Shown here in pieces: positions 1 through 6,735 of a DNA stretch of 6,735 nt. The stretch lies in NCBI GenBank assembly GCA_902490055.1, contig CABUCP010000178.1, positions 1 through 6,735 of the forward strand, in the 5' to 3' direction. Numbering within the stretch: the first letter of the stretch is position 1; the number at the start of each line of letters is the position of its first letter. This stretch comes from an uncultured Klebsiella sp. (GTDB lineage: Bacteria; Pseudomonadota; Gammaproteobacteria; Enterobacterales; Enterobacteriaceae). Position numbers and translations under genes: made by a program. The notes beneath the pieces were generated by a model. It saw only the letters and a program-made list of their open reading frames with translations, searched no databases and had not been told where the DNA came from.

Positions 1-1965
1 CACTTTATTATGAGCGATAGTCGCAAATGCATTGGATGCAAAGGTTGCGAAGTGGCCTGCGTGATGGCGCATAATGCTGAACAACATGTCCTGACTCCAC
101 AGCGCTTTTTGCCGCGCATTACCGTTATTAAAAACCGGAGCAAGCGTAACGCGGTAACGTGTCGCCACTGTGAAGGCGCGCCCTGCGCGCGCAGCTGCCC
201 CAATGGCGCGATTAGCCAACAGGATGACAGCGTGCTGGTGGATGCTGAAAAATGTATCGGCTGTAAATCCTGCGTGGTGGCCTGCCCCTTTGGGGTAATG
301 CAGATTGTCGTCTCGGCGAATGGCAGAGCGGCGGCGCACAAATGCGACCTGTGCCACGGGCGTGATGCGGGGCCGGCCTGCGTGCAAAACTGCCCGGCGC
401 AGGCGCTGCAGCTGGCGACCGATTCCGCGTTAAATGCGTTGGCTAAAACGCGACGCCTGCGGGCGGCGCGGCTGGATGCCCAGCCCTGGCATAGCCGCGC
501 GCTGACGGCGGCGCATGCGAGCGCCAGCGATAAGGCCAGCCAGATGGCGGCAACACCGGCACGCGGCGAGGCGGATAAACTGCCGGCTGAGGAGCGCAAA
601 CAGCACTTTGGCGAAATCTATTTGCCATTTAGTGCCGGTCAGGCGCAACGTGAAACGGAGCGCTGCCTGAAGTGCGGCGACCACAGTATCTGCGAATGGA
701 CCTGTCCGCTACATAATCATATTCCGCAGTGGATCGAGCGGGTAAAAGCCGGCGATATCGCCAGCGCCGTTGAGCTTTCCCATCAAACCAACTGTTTGCC
801 GGAAATCACCGGCCGCGTCTGCCCGCAGGATCGCCTGTGCGAAGGCGCCTGCACGCTGCGCGACGAGAGCGGCGCGGTCACTATCGGCAATATTGAACGC
901 TATATTTCCGACCAGGCGCTGGCTCGCGGCTGGCGTCCGGATCTGTCGGCGGTGGTCGCCAGCGGCAAGAAAGTGGCGATTATCGGCGCCGGGCCGGCGG
1001 GGCTGGCCTGCGCCGACCGGCTGGCGCGCAGCGGTATCGAAGCGGTGATTTTTGACCGCCACCCGGAAATCGGCGGCCTGCTGACTTTCGGCATTCCGGC
1101 ATTCAAGCTGGATAAATCGCTGCTGGCTCGCCGGCGCGAGATATTTAGCCAAATGGGCATCCGCTTTGAACTCAACTGCGAAGTGGGCAAAGACGTGGCG
1201 CTTAATCAGCTGCTTGCTGACTATGACGCGGTTTTTGTCGGCGCGGGTACCTACCGCTCGATGAAAGCCGACTTGCCAAACGAAGAGGCGCCGGGCGTCT
1301 ATGACGCGCTGCCGTTCCTTATCGCCAACACCAAACAGGTGATGGGGCTGGAAACGCTGGCGGACGAACCCTACATCGATACCGCCGGGTTGAGGGTAGT
1401 GGTGTTGGGCGGCGGCGATACGGCGATGGACTGCGTACGTACCGCGCTGCGCCACGGCGCTGAACAGGTCACCTGCGCCTATCGCCGCGATGAGGCTAAC
1501 ATGCCGGGGTCGAAAAAAGAGGTTAAAAACGCCCGCGAAGAGGGGGCGAACTTTGAGTTCAATGTCCAGCCGGTCACCCTTGAACTCGGTGGTGACGGTC
1601 GGGTCAGCGGCGTGCGTTTTCTGCGTACTCAGCTTGGCGAGCCGGATGCCCAGGGCCGGCGCAGCCCGTCGCCCATTTCCGGCAGCGAATTTGTGATGCC
1701 TGCCGATGCGGTGATTATGGCGTTTGGCTTCCACCCGCATGCGATGCCGTGGCTGGAAGCCGCAGGCGTGCAGCTCGATAGTCGCGGGCGCATTAAGGCT
1801 AACGTGGAAAGCCGCTATCGCTATCAAACCAGCAATCGGCAGATCTTCGCCGGCGGCGACGCGGTGCGCGGCGCTGATTTGGTGGTGACGGCGATGGCGG
1901 AAGGGCGGCATGCCGCGCAGGGGATAATGGACTACCTCGGCGTAACCTCGCCGTTGCCGCACTAA
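1..1965 (+). CDS. aegA: AegA-type iron-sulfur FAD/NAD(P)-binding oxidoreductase, 5' end outside the window
   Basis: This is a predicted cytoplasmic electron-transfer protein: a polyferredoxin fused to a glutamate-synthase small-subunit (GltD)-like flavoprotein. Counting from the ATG at 10, residues 7-17, 51-63, 82-92 and 112-128 carry 16 cysteines in four groups, enough for four [4Fe-4S] clusters as in HycB/DmsB-type subunits. The GltD-like part follows a linker: C219, C222, C228 and C232, then C271, C277 and C281 (two further clusters likely), the FAD motif GAGPAG at 326-331, the NAD(P) motif GGGDTA at 467-472, and a second FAD motif, GGDA, at 615-618. Length (about 651 residues visible) matches E. 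coli AegA at about 659. In E. coli, aegA is anaerobically expressed and FNR/Nar-controlled, and has been linked to formate-dependent uric acid breakdown; the substrate here is inferred only by homology. The frame is open to base 1, so the real start is probably a few codons upstream. The stop TAA is at 1963-1965. Confidence 0.93.
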   Translation, partial: HFIMSDSRKCIGCKGCEVACVMAHNAEQHVLTPQRFLPRITVIKNRSKRNAVTCRHCEGAPCARSCPNGAISQQDDSVLVDAEKCIGCKSCVVACPFGVMQIVVSANGRAAAHKCDLCHGRDAGPACVQNCPAQALQLATDSALNALAKTRRLRAARLDAQPWHSRALTAAHASASDKASQMAATPARGEADKLPAEERKQHFGEIYLPFSAGQAQRETERCLKCGDHSICEWTCPLHNHIPQWIERVKAGDIASAVELSHQTNCLPEITGRVCPQDRLCEGACTLRDESGAVTIGNIERYISDQALARGWRPDLSAVVASGKKVAIIGAGPAGLACADRLARSGIEAVIFDRHPEIGGLLTFGIPAFKLDKSLLARRREIFSQMGIRFELNCEVGKDVALNQLLADYDAVFVGAGTYRSMKADLPNEEAPGVYDALPFLIANTKQVMGLETLADEPYIDTAGLRVVVLGGGDTAMDCVRTALRHGAEQVTCAYRRDEANMPGSKKEVKNAREEGANFEFNVQPVTLELGGDGRVSGVRFLRTQLGEPDAQGRRSPSPISGSEFVMPADAVIMAFGFHPHAMPWLEAAGVQLDSRGRIKANVESRYRYQTSNRQIFAGGDAVRGADLVVTAMAEGRHAAQGIMDYLGVTSPLPH

Positions 1966-1973
1966 CGACAAAT

Positions 1974-2022
1974 CGGGCTCCGCAGCGTAGTATGGCGAGG
2001 TTATTCCACGCTGCGGAGTTTG
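1974..2022 (+). promoter_or_regulatory. Long inverted repeat / RNA stem-loop over the nudK ribosome-binding site
   Basis: Bases 1978-1988 (CTCCGCAGCGT) are the exact reverse complement of 2008-2018 (ACGCTGCGGAG), separated by a 19-nt loop. In RNA the stem extends outward through three G-U pairs and a C-G pair (1974-1977 with 2019-2022), giving 15 pairs. The 3' arm includes the CGGAG Shine-Dalgarno of nudK. Only three T residues follow the stem, so it does not look like a normal intrinsic terminator. The repeat itself is seen directly. A role in masking the nudK ribosome site, protecting the aegA mRNA end, or binding a protein as a DNA operator is inference. Confidence 0.6.
2014..2018 (+). promoter_or_regulatory. 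nudK ribosome-binding site
   Basis: CGGAG lies 5 nt before the ATG at 2024. It supports that start, which also gives an N-terminus aligning residue for residue with E. coli NudK as remembered. It is unusual in lying wholly within the 3' arm of the stem-loop at 1974-2022. Confidence 0.7.
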
Positions 2023-2023
2023 C

Positions 2024-2620
2024 ATGTCACTCAATATCCACGTCATTAAAGATAAAATCCTCTCCGAAAACTACTTTTTGCTGCGCAACATGACCTATGA
2101 GCTGACGCGCCGTGACGGTAGCATCGTGCGCCACAAGCGCGAGGTGTACGATCGCGGCAACGGCGCCACGGTGCTGCTGTATAACCGCAAAAAACAGAGC
2201 GTAGTGCTGGTGCGCCAGTTCCGCGTCGCCACCTGGGTCAACGGTAATCAGGACGGTATGCTGATTGAAACCTGCGCCGGTCTGCTGGATAACGACGAGC
2301 CGGAGGTGTGCATCCGCAAGGAAGCTATTGAAGAAACCGGCTACCAGGTGGCTGAAGCGCGCAAAGTGTTTGAACTGTATATGTCGCCCGGCGGCGTGAC
2401 CGAGCTGATTCACTTTTTTATCGCCGAATACAGCGAGGCGCAGCGCGCCAGCAGCGGCGGCGGCGTGGATGACGAAGCGATTGAGGTACTGGAGCTGCCG
2501 TTCGCTGAGGCATTGCGGATGGTCGCCGATGGCGAAATTCAGGATGGGAAGGCGGTGATCCTGCTGCAATACCTACAAAATTCCGGCCTGATGTCGGGGA
2601 ACTCTGATAAATCCGATTGA
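2024..2620 (+). CDS. nudK: GDP-mannose pyrophosphatase NudK (Nudix hydrolase)
   Basis: This is a cytoplasmic Nudix hydrolase. E. coli NudK cleaves GDP-mannose to GMP and mannose 1-phosphate, with activity on other nucleotide sugars, using Mg2+. The Nudix region lies at about residues 86-107, starting at AGLLDND and ending [10 protein letters not shown]100, E103 and E104 are the expected metal ligands. The box is slightly non-canonical: K99 replaces the usual Arg and one residue is missing between the first Glu and that position. As I recall, E. coli NudK has the same variant, so this is a family trait. The proteins match closely throughout (for example [21 protein letters not shown] and [19 protein letters not shown]). 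Length is 198 residues against about 191 in E. coli, the extra being a polar C-terminal tail (SGNSDKSD). It starts 58 nt after aegA on the same strand and could be co-transcribed with it, subject to the intervening stem-loop. Confidence 0.93.
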   Translation: MSLNIHVIKDKILSENYFLLRNMTYELTRRDGSIVRHKREVYDRGNGATVLLYNRKKQSVVLVRQFRVATWVNGNQDGMLIETCAGLLDNDEPEVCIRKEAIEETGYQVAEARKVFELYMSPGGVTELIHFFIAEYSEAQRASSGGGVDDEAIEVLELPFAEALRMVADGEIQDGKAVILLQYLQNSGLMSGNSDKSD

Positions 2621-2698
2621 GCAAAACCCCGCCAGTGCTGATGATAACGGTGTAATAAAAAATCACTCTGTCAGAAATATTTCGGGATTGCGCCGCTC

Positions 2699-3745
2699 AT
2701 GTTTTATCGGTTTTTAATGTTGCTGTTTTTCGGTTTCCTGCCGACGTCGCTGGTGTGGGCGGCGCCGGCCCAGCAGTTATTTGGCGATTGGCTGGTCACC
2801 TGTAACAATCAAAATTATTGCGTCACCCGCAACGTCGGGCTACATCATGGTCTGGTGATGACGTTGAGCCGCAGCGCGGGGGCGACAACCGATGCCGGGT
2901 TGCGCATCGAGCTTGGCGGCGTGGGCAACCCGGTTGCCGCGCTGGCGGCGATCGGCCCGCGTCTGCAGCTTGACGGTCAGCCGCTGCATTTTGATGCTAA
3001 ACACTGGCAGATCGCCGACAAACTTATCAAAACCGGCGACAGCGTCAGCATCGACGCCTTCCTGCAACAGGCGCAGGAGGGGAAAGAAATTACCCTGCTA
3101 AACGGTCTGCAGAGCATTTCGCTGCAGGGGTTAAAGCCCGCGCTGCTGTTCATTGATAATCGACAAAAGCGGGTCGGTAGCGAAACCGCGTGGGTCGGCA
3201 AAGGCGAAGAGCCGCCGCTGAGCGTTCCGCCGGCGCCGGCGCTGCGTACCGTAGGCAAAGCCGAAGTGGCGCAGTCGCCGCTCAGCCGCGATGAACTTAA
3301 CGAGCTGATGGACTATGGTAACGAGCGGATGAACGCCAGCCCCTGTTCGCTCGATCCCTTCCGCCGCGAAATTCGCGTTACCGCGTTAACCGACGATAAA
3401 GTCTTACTGATGACCAGCTGCGAAGCGGGCGCCTACAACACCGTTTGGCTGGCGTGGCTGGTGTCGCGCAAAACGCCGCATCTTTCCCGCCAGGTTCGGC
3501 TGACTCTACCTTTCCAGCCGCCGGGCGATGCGCCGCGCGAGATTGAACTGATTAACGCCAGTTTCGATGAGAAACGCCATGAATTAGTGACTTTTGATAA
3601 GGGGCGCGCGCCGGGCGATTGCGGGATCCAGAGCCGCTGGCGCTATGACGGCCAGCGGTTTAATTTGACGCGCTACGCCCGGCAGCCGCAGTGCGATAAC
3701 TGGCAGGGGCCAGATGCCTGGCCCACATTATGGATCACCCGTTAA
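2699..3745 (+). CDS. ypfG: Putative secreted DUF1176 family protein YpfG
   Basis: The function is unknown. The assignment to E. coli ypfG (about 347 residues; 348 here) rests on gene position, length and DUF1176-like content ([13 protein letters not shown] near the N-terminus, WRYDGQRF near the C-terminus). Residues 1-21 look like a Sec signal peptide: an Arg at position 4, a hydrophobic core ([10 protein letters not shown]) and a probable signal peptidase I site after VWA (A21). No other membrane segment is evident, so a periplasmic location is predicted. All six cysteines lie in the mature part (C35, C41, C216, C241, C308, C332), consistent with disulfide bonds. A Pro-rich stretch at about 171-180 ([11 protein letters not shown]) probably links an N-terminal beta-rich domain to the C-terminal one. 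The ribosome site is weak (GGGA at 2684-2687, 11 nt upstream), but the start is supported by the signal peptide. It begins 78 nt after nudK. Its last 11 bases overlap the end of tktB on the other strand. Confidence 0.85.
   Translation: MFYRFLMLLFFGFLPTSLVWAAPAQQLFGDWLVTCNNQNYCVTRNVGLHHGLVMTLSRSAGATTDAGLRIELGGVGNPVAALAAIGPRLQLDGQPLHFDAKHWQIADKLIKTGDSVSIDAFLQQAQEGKEITLLNGLQSISLQGLKPALLFIDNRQKRVGSETAWVGKGEEPPLSVPPAPALRTVGKAEVAQSPLSRDELNELMDYGNERMNASPCSLDPFRREIRVTALTDDKVLLMTSCEAGAYNTVWLAWLVSRKTPHLSRQVRLTLPFQPPGDAPREIELINASFDEKRHELVTFDKGRAPGDCGIQSRWRYDGQRFNLTRYARQPQCDNWQGPDAWPTLWITR
3735..3745. other. Convergent 3' overlap of ypfG and tktB
   Basis: The tktB stop (TGA, read on the minus strand at 3735-3737) lies inside the last codons of ypfG, and the ypfG stop (TAA, 3743-3745) lies inside the last codons of tktB. 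There is no intergenic DNA and no hairpin with a T-tract at the junction, so transcripts from both sides probably run into the opposing gene. Confidence 0.85.
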
Positions 3746-5729
3746 GTACTTTGTTGCTGACCTCGACGATATGCTCGGCGGTAAAGCCAAAGAACGGGAA
3801 CAGCTTGTCGGCGGGAGCCGATTCACCGTAGCGGGTCATGCCGACAATCGCGCCTTTTAACCCGACGTATTTATACCAGTAGTCGGCAATCCCGGCTTCG
3901 ACGGCGACGCGGGCGCTGACATCGGACGGCAGCACCGACTCGCGCCAGGCTTCATCCTGAGCATCAAACACGTCGGTCGATGGCAGCGACACCACCCGCA
4001 CGTTCACGCCATTTACCAGCAGCGTCTCCGCTGCCTGAACGGTAATTTCCATCTCCGAACCGGTAGCGATAAGAATGAGGTCCGGCTTGCCGCCGGCATC
4101 CTTCAGCACATAGCCGCCGCGCGCAATGTCCTGCACCTGTTGCGGCGTGCGGGCCATTTGCGCCAGATTTTGCCGCGAGAGGATCAGCGCGGTGGGGCCG
4201 TCATGGCGTTCGATGGCCGCCTGCCACGCCACGGCGGTTTCTACCTGATCGCAGGGGCGCCAGGTACTGAAGTTCGGCGTTAAGCGCAGGCTAGCCAACT
4301 GCTCAACCGCCTGGTGCGTCGGACCATCTTCCCCGAGCCCTATCGAATCATGGGTATAGACCATAATCTGGTGTGCCTTCATCAGCGCCGCCATGCGCGC
4401 GGCGTTACGCGCATATTCGACGAACATCAGGAACGTTGAGGTGTAGGGGATAAAGCCGCCGTGCAGGGCGATACCGTTGCCAATGGCGGTCATGCCGAAT
4501 TCGCGGACGCCGTAGTGAATATAGTTACCCGCCGGATCGTCTTTGATCGACATTGAGCCGGACCAGATCGTCAGGTTACTCGGCGCCAGGTCGGCGGAGC
4601 CGCCAAGCAGCTCCGGTAAGGCAGGGCCAAAGGCGTTAAGCGCATTTTGTGAAGCTTTGCGGCTGGCAATCTTCGCCGGTTCCGCCTGAAGCTTCGCGAC
4701 ATAGTCGCGCGCCGTTTTTTGCCAGTTCGCCGGCAGTTCGCCCTCCATTCGGCGTTTCAGCTCAGCCGCCAGCTCCGGGTACTGCTGCTGGTAAGCGGCA
4801 AATTTGTCATTCCACGCGTGTTCGGCCTGTTCGCCGCGCGGGCGCGCATCCCAGCCTTGATAAATTTCTTTTGGGATCTCAAAGGGCGGATATTTCCAAC
4901 CCAGCTGTTCGCGAGCCAGAGCCACCTCTTTTTCCCCAAGCGCCGCGCCGTGCGCTTCTTCGGAACCGGCTTTATTCGGCGAGCCGAAGCCGATCACCGT
5001 GCGGCAAATAATCAACGATGGTTTATCTTTTACAGCCTGCGCGTCGAGAATGGCCTGTTTCACCGCCTGCGGATCATGGCCGTCGATATCGCTAATAACG
5101 TGCCAGTGGTAGGCGCGGAAGCGTTCGGCGGTATCGTCGGTGAACCAGCCCTCAACGTGGCCGTCGATCGAGATCCCGTTGTGATCGTAGAAGCCAATCA
5201 GCTTGCCCAACCCCAGGGTACCGGCCAGCGAACTGGCCTCGTGCGAAATCCCCTCCATCAGGCAGCCATCGCCCATAAACACCCAGGTGTAGTGGTCGAC
5301 GACGTCATGTCCGGGGCGGTTAAACTGCGCCGCCAGGGTGCGCTCGGCGATCGCCATCCCGACGGCGTTGGCCAGCCCCTGGCCGAGCGGCCCGGTGGTG
5401 GTTTCTACGCCTGGGGTATAGCCATGTTCCGGGTGGCCCGGGGTTTTCGAATGCAGCTGGCGGAAGTTTTTCAGCTCGTTCATCGGCAGGTCGTAGCCGG
5501 TCAAATGCAGCAGGCTATACAGCAGCATCGAGGCGTGGCCGTTGGACAAAATAAAGCGGTCGCGATCGTACCAGTGCGGGTTTTCCGGGTTATGTTTGAG
5601 GAAATCATTCCACAGAACTTCGGCAATATCCGCCATCCCCATCGGGGCGCCAGGGTGGCCGGAATTGGCTTTCTGGACGGCGTCCATGCTGAGGGCGCGA
5701 ATGGCGTTGGCAAGCTCTCTTCGGGACAT
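3735..5729 (-). CDS. tktB: Transketolase 2 (TktB)
   Basis: This is a cytoplasmic thiamine-diphosphate enzyme of the non-oxidative pentose phosphate pathway. It moves two-carbon ketol units from ketoses such as xylulose 5-phosphate to aldoses such as ribose 5-phosphate or erythrose 4-phosphate. The 664 residues compare with about 667 in E. coli TktB. Visible family features are H25 in SGHPGAP, the ThDP/Mg motif starting GDG at 153-155 with N184 at its far end, H260 in EEAHGA, the catalytic E410 in GVREFGM, and H472 in GPTHQAVEQ. The order is the normal PP domain, Pyr domain and C-terminal domain. Sequence resembles TktB, but the firmest reason for calling TktB rather than TktA is that it follows talA. 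The start is 6 nt after the talA stop and has a good ribosome site. The C-terminal end ([12 protein letters not shown]) is slightly shorter than the E. coli one and overlaps ypfG. In E. coli, tktB is a minor, RpoS-dependent isozyme; no promoter is visible here. Confidence 0.95.
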   Translation of the reverse strand: MSRRELANAIRALSMDAVQKANSGHPGAPMGMADIAEVLWNDFLKHNPENPHWYDRDRFILSNGHASMLLYSLLHLTGYDLPMNELKNFRQLHSKTPGHPEHGYTPGVETTTGPLGQGLANAVGMAIAERTLAAQFNRPGHDVVDHYTWVFMGDGCLMEGISHEASSLAGTLGLGKLIGFYDHNGISIDGHVEGWFTDDTAERFRAYHWHVISDIDGHDPQAVKQAILDAQAVKDKPSLIICRTVIGFGSPNKAGSEEAHGAALGEKEVALAREQLGWKYPPFEIPKEIYQGWDARPRGEQAEHAWNDKFAAYQQQYPELAAELKRRMEGELPANWQKTARDYVAKLQAEPAKIASRKASQNALNAFGPALPELLGGSADLAPSNLTIWSGSMSIKDDPAGNYIHYGVREFGMTAIGNGIALHGGFIPYTSTFLMFVEYARNAARMAALMKAHQIMVYTHDSIGLGEDGPTHQAVEQLASLRLTPNFSTWRPCDQVETAVAWQAAIERHDGPTALILSRQNLAQMARTPQQVQDIARGGYVLKDAGGKPDLILIATGSEMEITVQAAETLLVNGVNVRVVSLPSTDVFDAQDEAWRESVLPSDVSARVAVEAGIADYWYKYVGLKGAIVGMTRYGESAPADKLFPFFGFTAEHIVEVSNKVLNG

Positions 5730-5735
5730 AGTCGT

Positions 5736-6704
5736 TTACTCCGTGACAAAGGATGACAGTTTTGCCGCAAGCAGGTCTTCCAGTTTGCGTTGGTCGACGG
5801 CGAACTGGCGAATACCTTCCGCCAGCTTATCGACCGCCATGGGATCCTGATTATGCTCCCAGCGGAATTCCGCTTCGCTTAGCGGAACCGGGCGCGGCAG
5901 TATCTGGTGAGCGGGAATAAGCTTGCGCGCTACCGGCGCGTCGCTGGCCTGTAGTTCTTGTAACAATGCCGGGGCGATAGTCAGCCGGTCGCAGCCGACC
6001 AGTGCAAGGATTTGCTCGGTACGGCGGAAGCTGGCGCCCATCACGATGGTGTTGTACTTATGCTGCTTGAAGTAGTCATAGATGTTGCGTACCGATTTCA
6101 CCCCAGGGTCTTCATCAACCACGTAGGGATCCAGCGGCTGACGCGCCTGGTACCAGTCGTAAATACGCCCGACGAACGGCGAAATGAGAAACACGCCGGC
6201 TTCGGCGCAGGCGCGGGCCTGGGCGAATGAAAACAGGAGCGTCAGGTTGCAGTGGATGCCTTCTTTCTCCAGCGTTTCCGCGGCGCGGATCCCCTCCCAG
6301 GTGGAGGCAAGTTTGATCAGGATCCGCGATTTATCAATCCCCATCTCTTTATACAGCGCGACCAGATGGCGGGCTTTCTCCATGCTCTTTTCGCGATTAA
6401 ACGAGAGGCGGGCATCGACTTCGGTTGAGACGCGCCCGGGGATGCTTTTGAGAATTTCCGCACCGAAGTTAACCGCCAGCTTATCGCAGGCATGCGCCAC
6501 CTGCGCTTCGCGGCTGCCGCCCTGTTTGCTGGCCCAGGCGATAGCGTCGTTGATAAGCCCGGCATAATTATCCAGTCCGGCGGCCTTCAACAACAGGGAG
6601 GGGTTAGTGGTGGCGTCTTCCGGCTGGTAGTGGCGGATAGATTCAATGTCACCGCTGTCGGCGACAACGGTGGTGAACTGTCTGATGTGGTCTAGCTGAT
6701 TCAT
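5736..6704 (-). CDS. talA: Transaldolase A (TalA)
   Basis: This is a cytoplasmic class I transaldolase. It transfers a dihydroxyacetone unit from sedoheptulose 7-phosphate to glyceraldehyde 3-phosphate, giving erythrose 4-phosphate and fructose 6-phosphate. Numbered from the ATG at 6704, the Schiff-base lysine is K131 in [11 protein letters not shown]. Other active-site residues are D17 in VADSGD, N34 in [10 protein letters not shown] and E95 in STEVDARL; the phosphate-binding region includes SFRRTEQ at about 225-231. The length is 322 residues. A TTG at 6725 would add seven residues, but the ATG has a strong ribosome site and matches the E. coli start (MNELD against MNQLD here), so the ATG is preferred. 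The C-terminus continues for six residues (SSFVTE) past LLAAKL, where E. coli TalA ends as I recall. It is the first gene of a probable talA-tktB operon; its promoter lies beyond the right edge. Confidence 0.95.
   Translation of the reverse strand: MNQLDHIRQFTTVVADSGDIESIRHYQPEDATTNPSLLLKAAGLDNYAGLINDAIAWASKQGGSREAQVAHACDKLAVNFGAEILKSIPGRVSTEVDARLSFNREKSMEKARHLVALYKEMGIDKSRILIKLASTWEGIRAAETLEKEGIHCNLTLLFSFAQARACAEAGVFLISPFVGRIYDWYQARQPLDPYVVDEDPGVKSVRNIYDYFKQHKYNTIVMGASFRRTEQILALVGCDRLTIAPALLQELQASDAPVARKLIPAHQILPRPVPLSEAEFRWEHNQDPMAVDKLAEGIRQFAVDQRKLEDLLAAKLSSFVTE
5739..5742 (-). promoter_or_regulatory. tktB ribosome-binding site overlapping the talA stop
   Basis: On the minus strand GGAG is followed by TAAACGACT and then the tktB ATG at 5729, a 9-nt spacing. 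The GGAG covers the last talA sense codon (GAG) and the adjoining base, and the TAA is the talA stop. Ribosomes ending talA therefore sit on the tktB start region, which suggests translational coupling. Confidence 0.8.
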
Positions 6705-6713
6705 GAATAAGTA

Positions 6714-6718
6714 CTCCT
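6714..6718 (-). promoter_or_regulatory. talA ribosome-binding site
   Basis: AGGAG on the minus strand lies 9 nt upstream of the ATG at 6704. It falls inside the longer TTG-initiated frame and so decides in favour of the ATG start. Confidence 0.85.
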
Positions 6719-6735
6719 GAAACAATACGTTGCAT

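Noticed and set aside
709..2046. A 445-residue open frame on the minus strand opposite aegA
   Set aside because: It lies antisense to a gene with unmistakable conserved motifs and is rich in Arg, His and Ala, as expected from the reverse reading of GC-biased codons. It shows no recognisable domain.
2621..2698. Possible terminator or promoter between nudK and ypfG
   Set aside because: The best hairpin (ACCCCG with CGGTGT) has a mismatch and is followed on the plus strand by A residues rather than T. Possible promoter elements such as TTGAGC at 2617 lack a good -10 partner at proper spacing. The stretch is AT-richer than its surroundings, but nothing firm can be called.
3808..3821. Short palindrome TCGGC-GGGA-GCCGA near the 3' end of tktB as a possible terminator
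   Set aside because: It has only five base pairs, lies inside conserved coding sequence and has no T-tract on either strand.
4719..5756. A 345-residue open frame on the plus strand opposite tktB and the end of talA
   Set aside because: It is a shadow of the tktB codon bias. The translation has no family motif and crosses the talA-tktB junction.
6705..6725. A seven-residue upstream extension of talA from a TTG codon
   Set aside because: The extension contains the ribosome site for the ATG at 6704 and has no counterpart at the remembered E. coli N-terminus.
1..6735. Mobile element, defence system, CRISPR or toxin-antitoxin content
   Set aside because: All coding space is taken by five core enterobacterial genes in their usual order. 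I saw no direct repeats, integrase or transposase motifs, or compositional breaks.

Overview
This 6.7-kb window is an ordinary core-chromosome segment of an enterobacterium. The proteins closely match, as I remember them, Escherichia coli AegA, NudK, YpfG, TktB and TalA. The gene order and strands are also those known around E. coli talA-tktB / ypfG-nudK-aegA. The visibly high GC content and the GC-rich third codon positions suggest a Klebsiella/Raoultella-like member of the Enterobacteriaceae rather than E. coli, but the genus cannot be fixed by reading alone. I see no insertion sequence, phage gene, tRNA, rRNA, CRISPR array or other sign of recent transfer, and no region longer than 80 bases without a gene.

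Layout: the left half reads rightward. It holds aegA (1-1965, 5' end just outside the window), a multi-cluster iron-sulfur flavoprotein. Next is nudK (2024-2620), a Nudix GDP-mannose hydrolase, and then ypfG (2699-3745), an uncharacterised secreted DUF1176 protein. The right half reads leftward: talA (5736-6704, transaldolase A) is followed by tktB (3735-5729, transketolase 2). The two groups converge, and the last bases of ypfG and tktB overlap by 11 bp.

How the genes work together: talA and tktB are separated by only 6 nt and are almost certainly co-transcribed. They form a complete non-oxidative pentose phosphate module, which in E. coli is the stationary-phase set paralogous to talB/tktA. 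AegA is a redox protein linked in E. coli to anaerobic metabolism. NudK recycles GDP-sugars, and YpfG probably acts in the periplasm. No shared pathway is apparent among these three, so their co-orientation may be only positional.

The most interesting non-coding signal is a perfect 11-bp inverted repeat, extendable with G-U pairs to 15 bp in RNA, between aegA and nudK. Its 3' arm contains the nudK Shine-Dalgarno sequence. I did not find a new biological system here. The findings are modest regulatory or structural observations.
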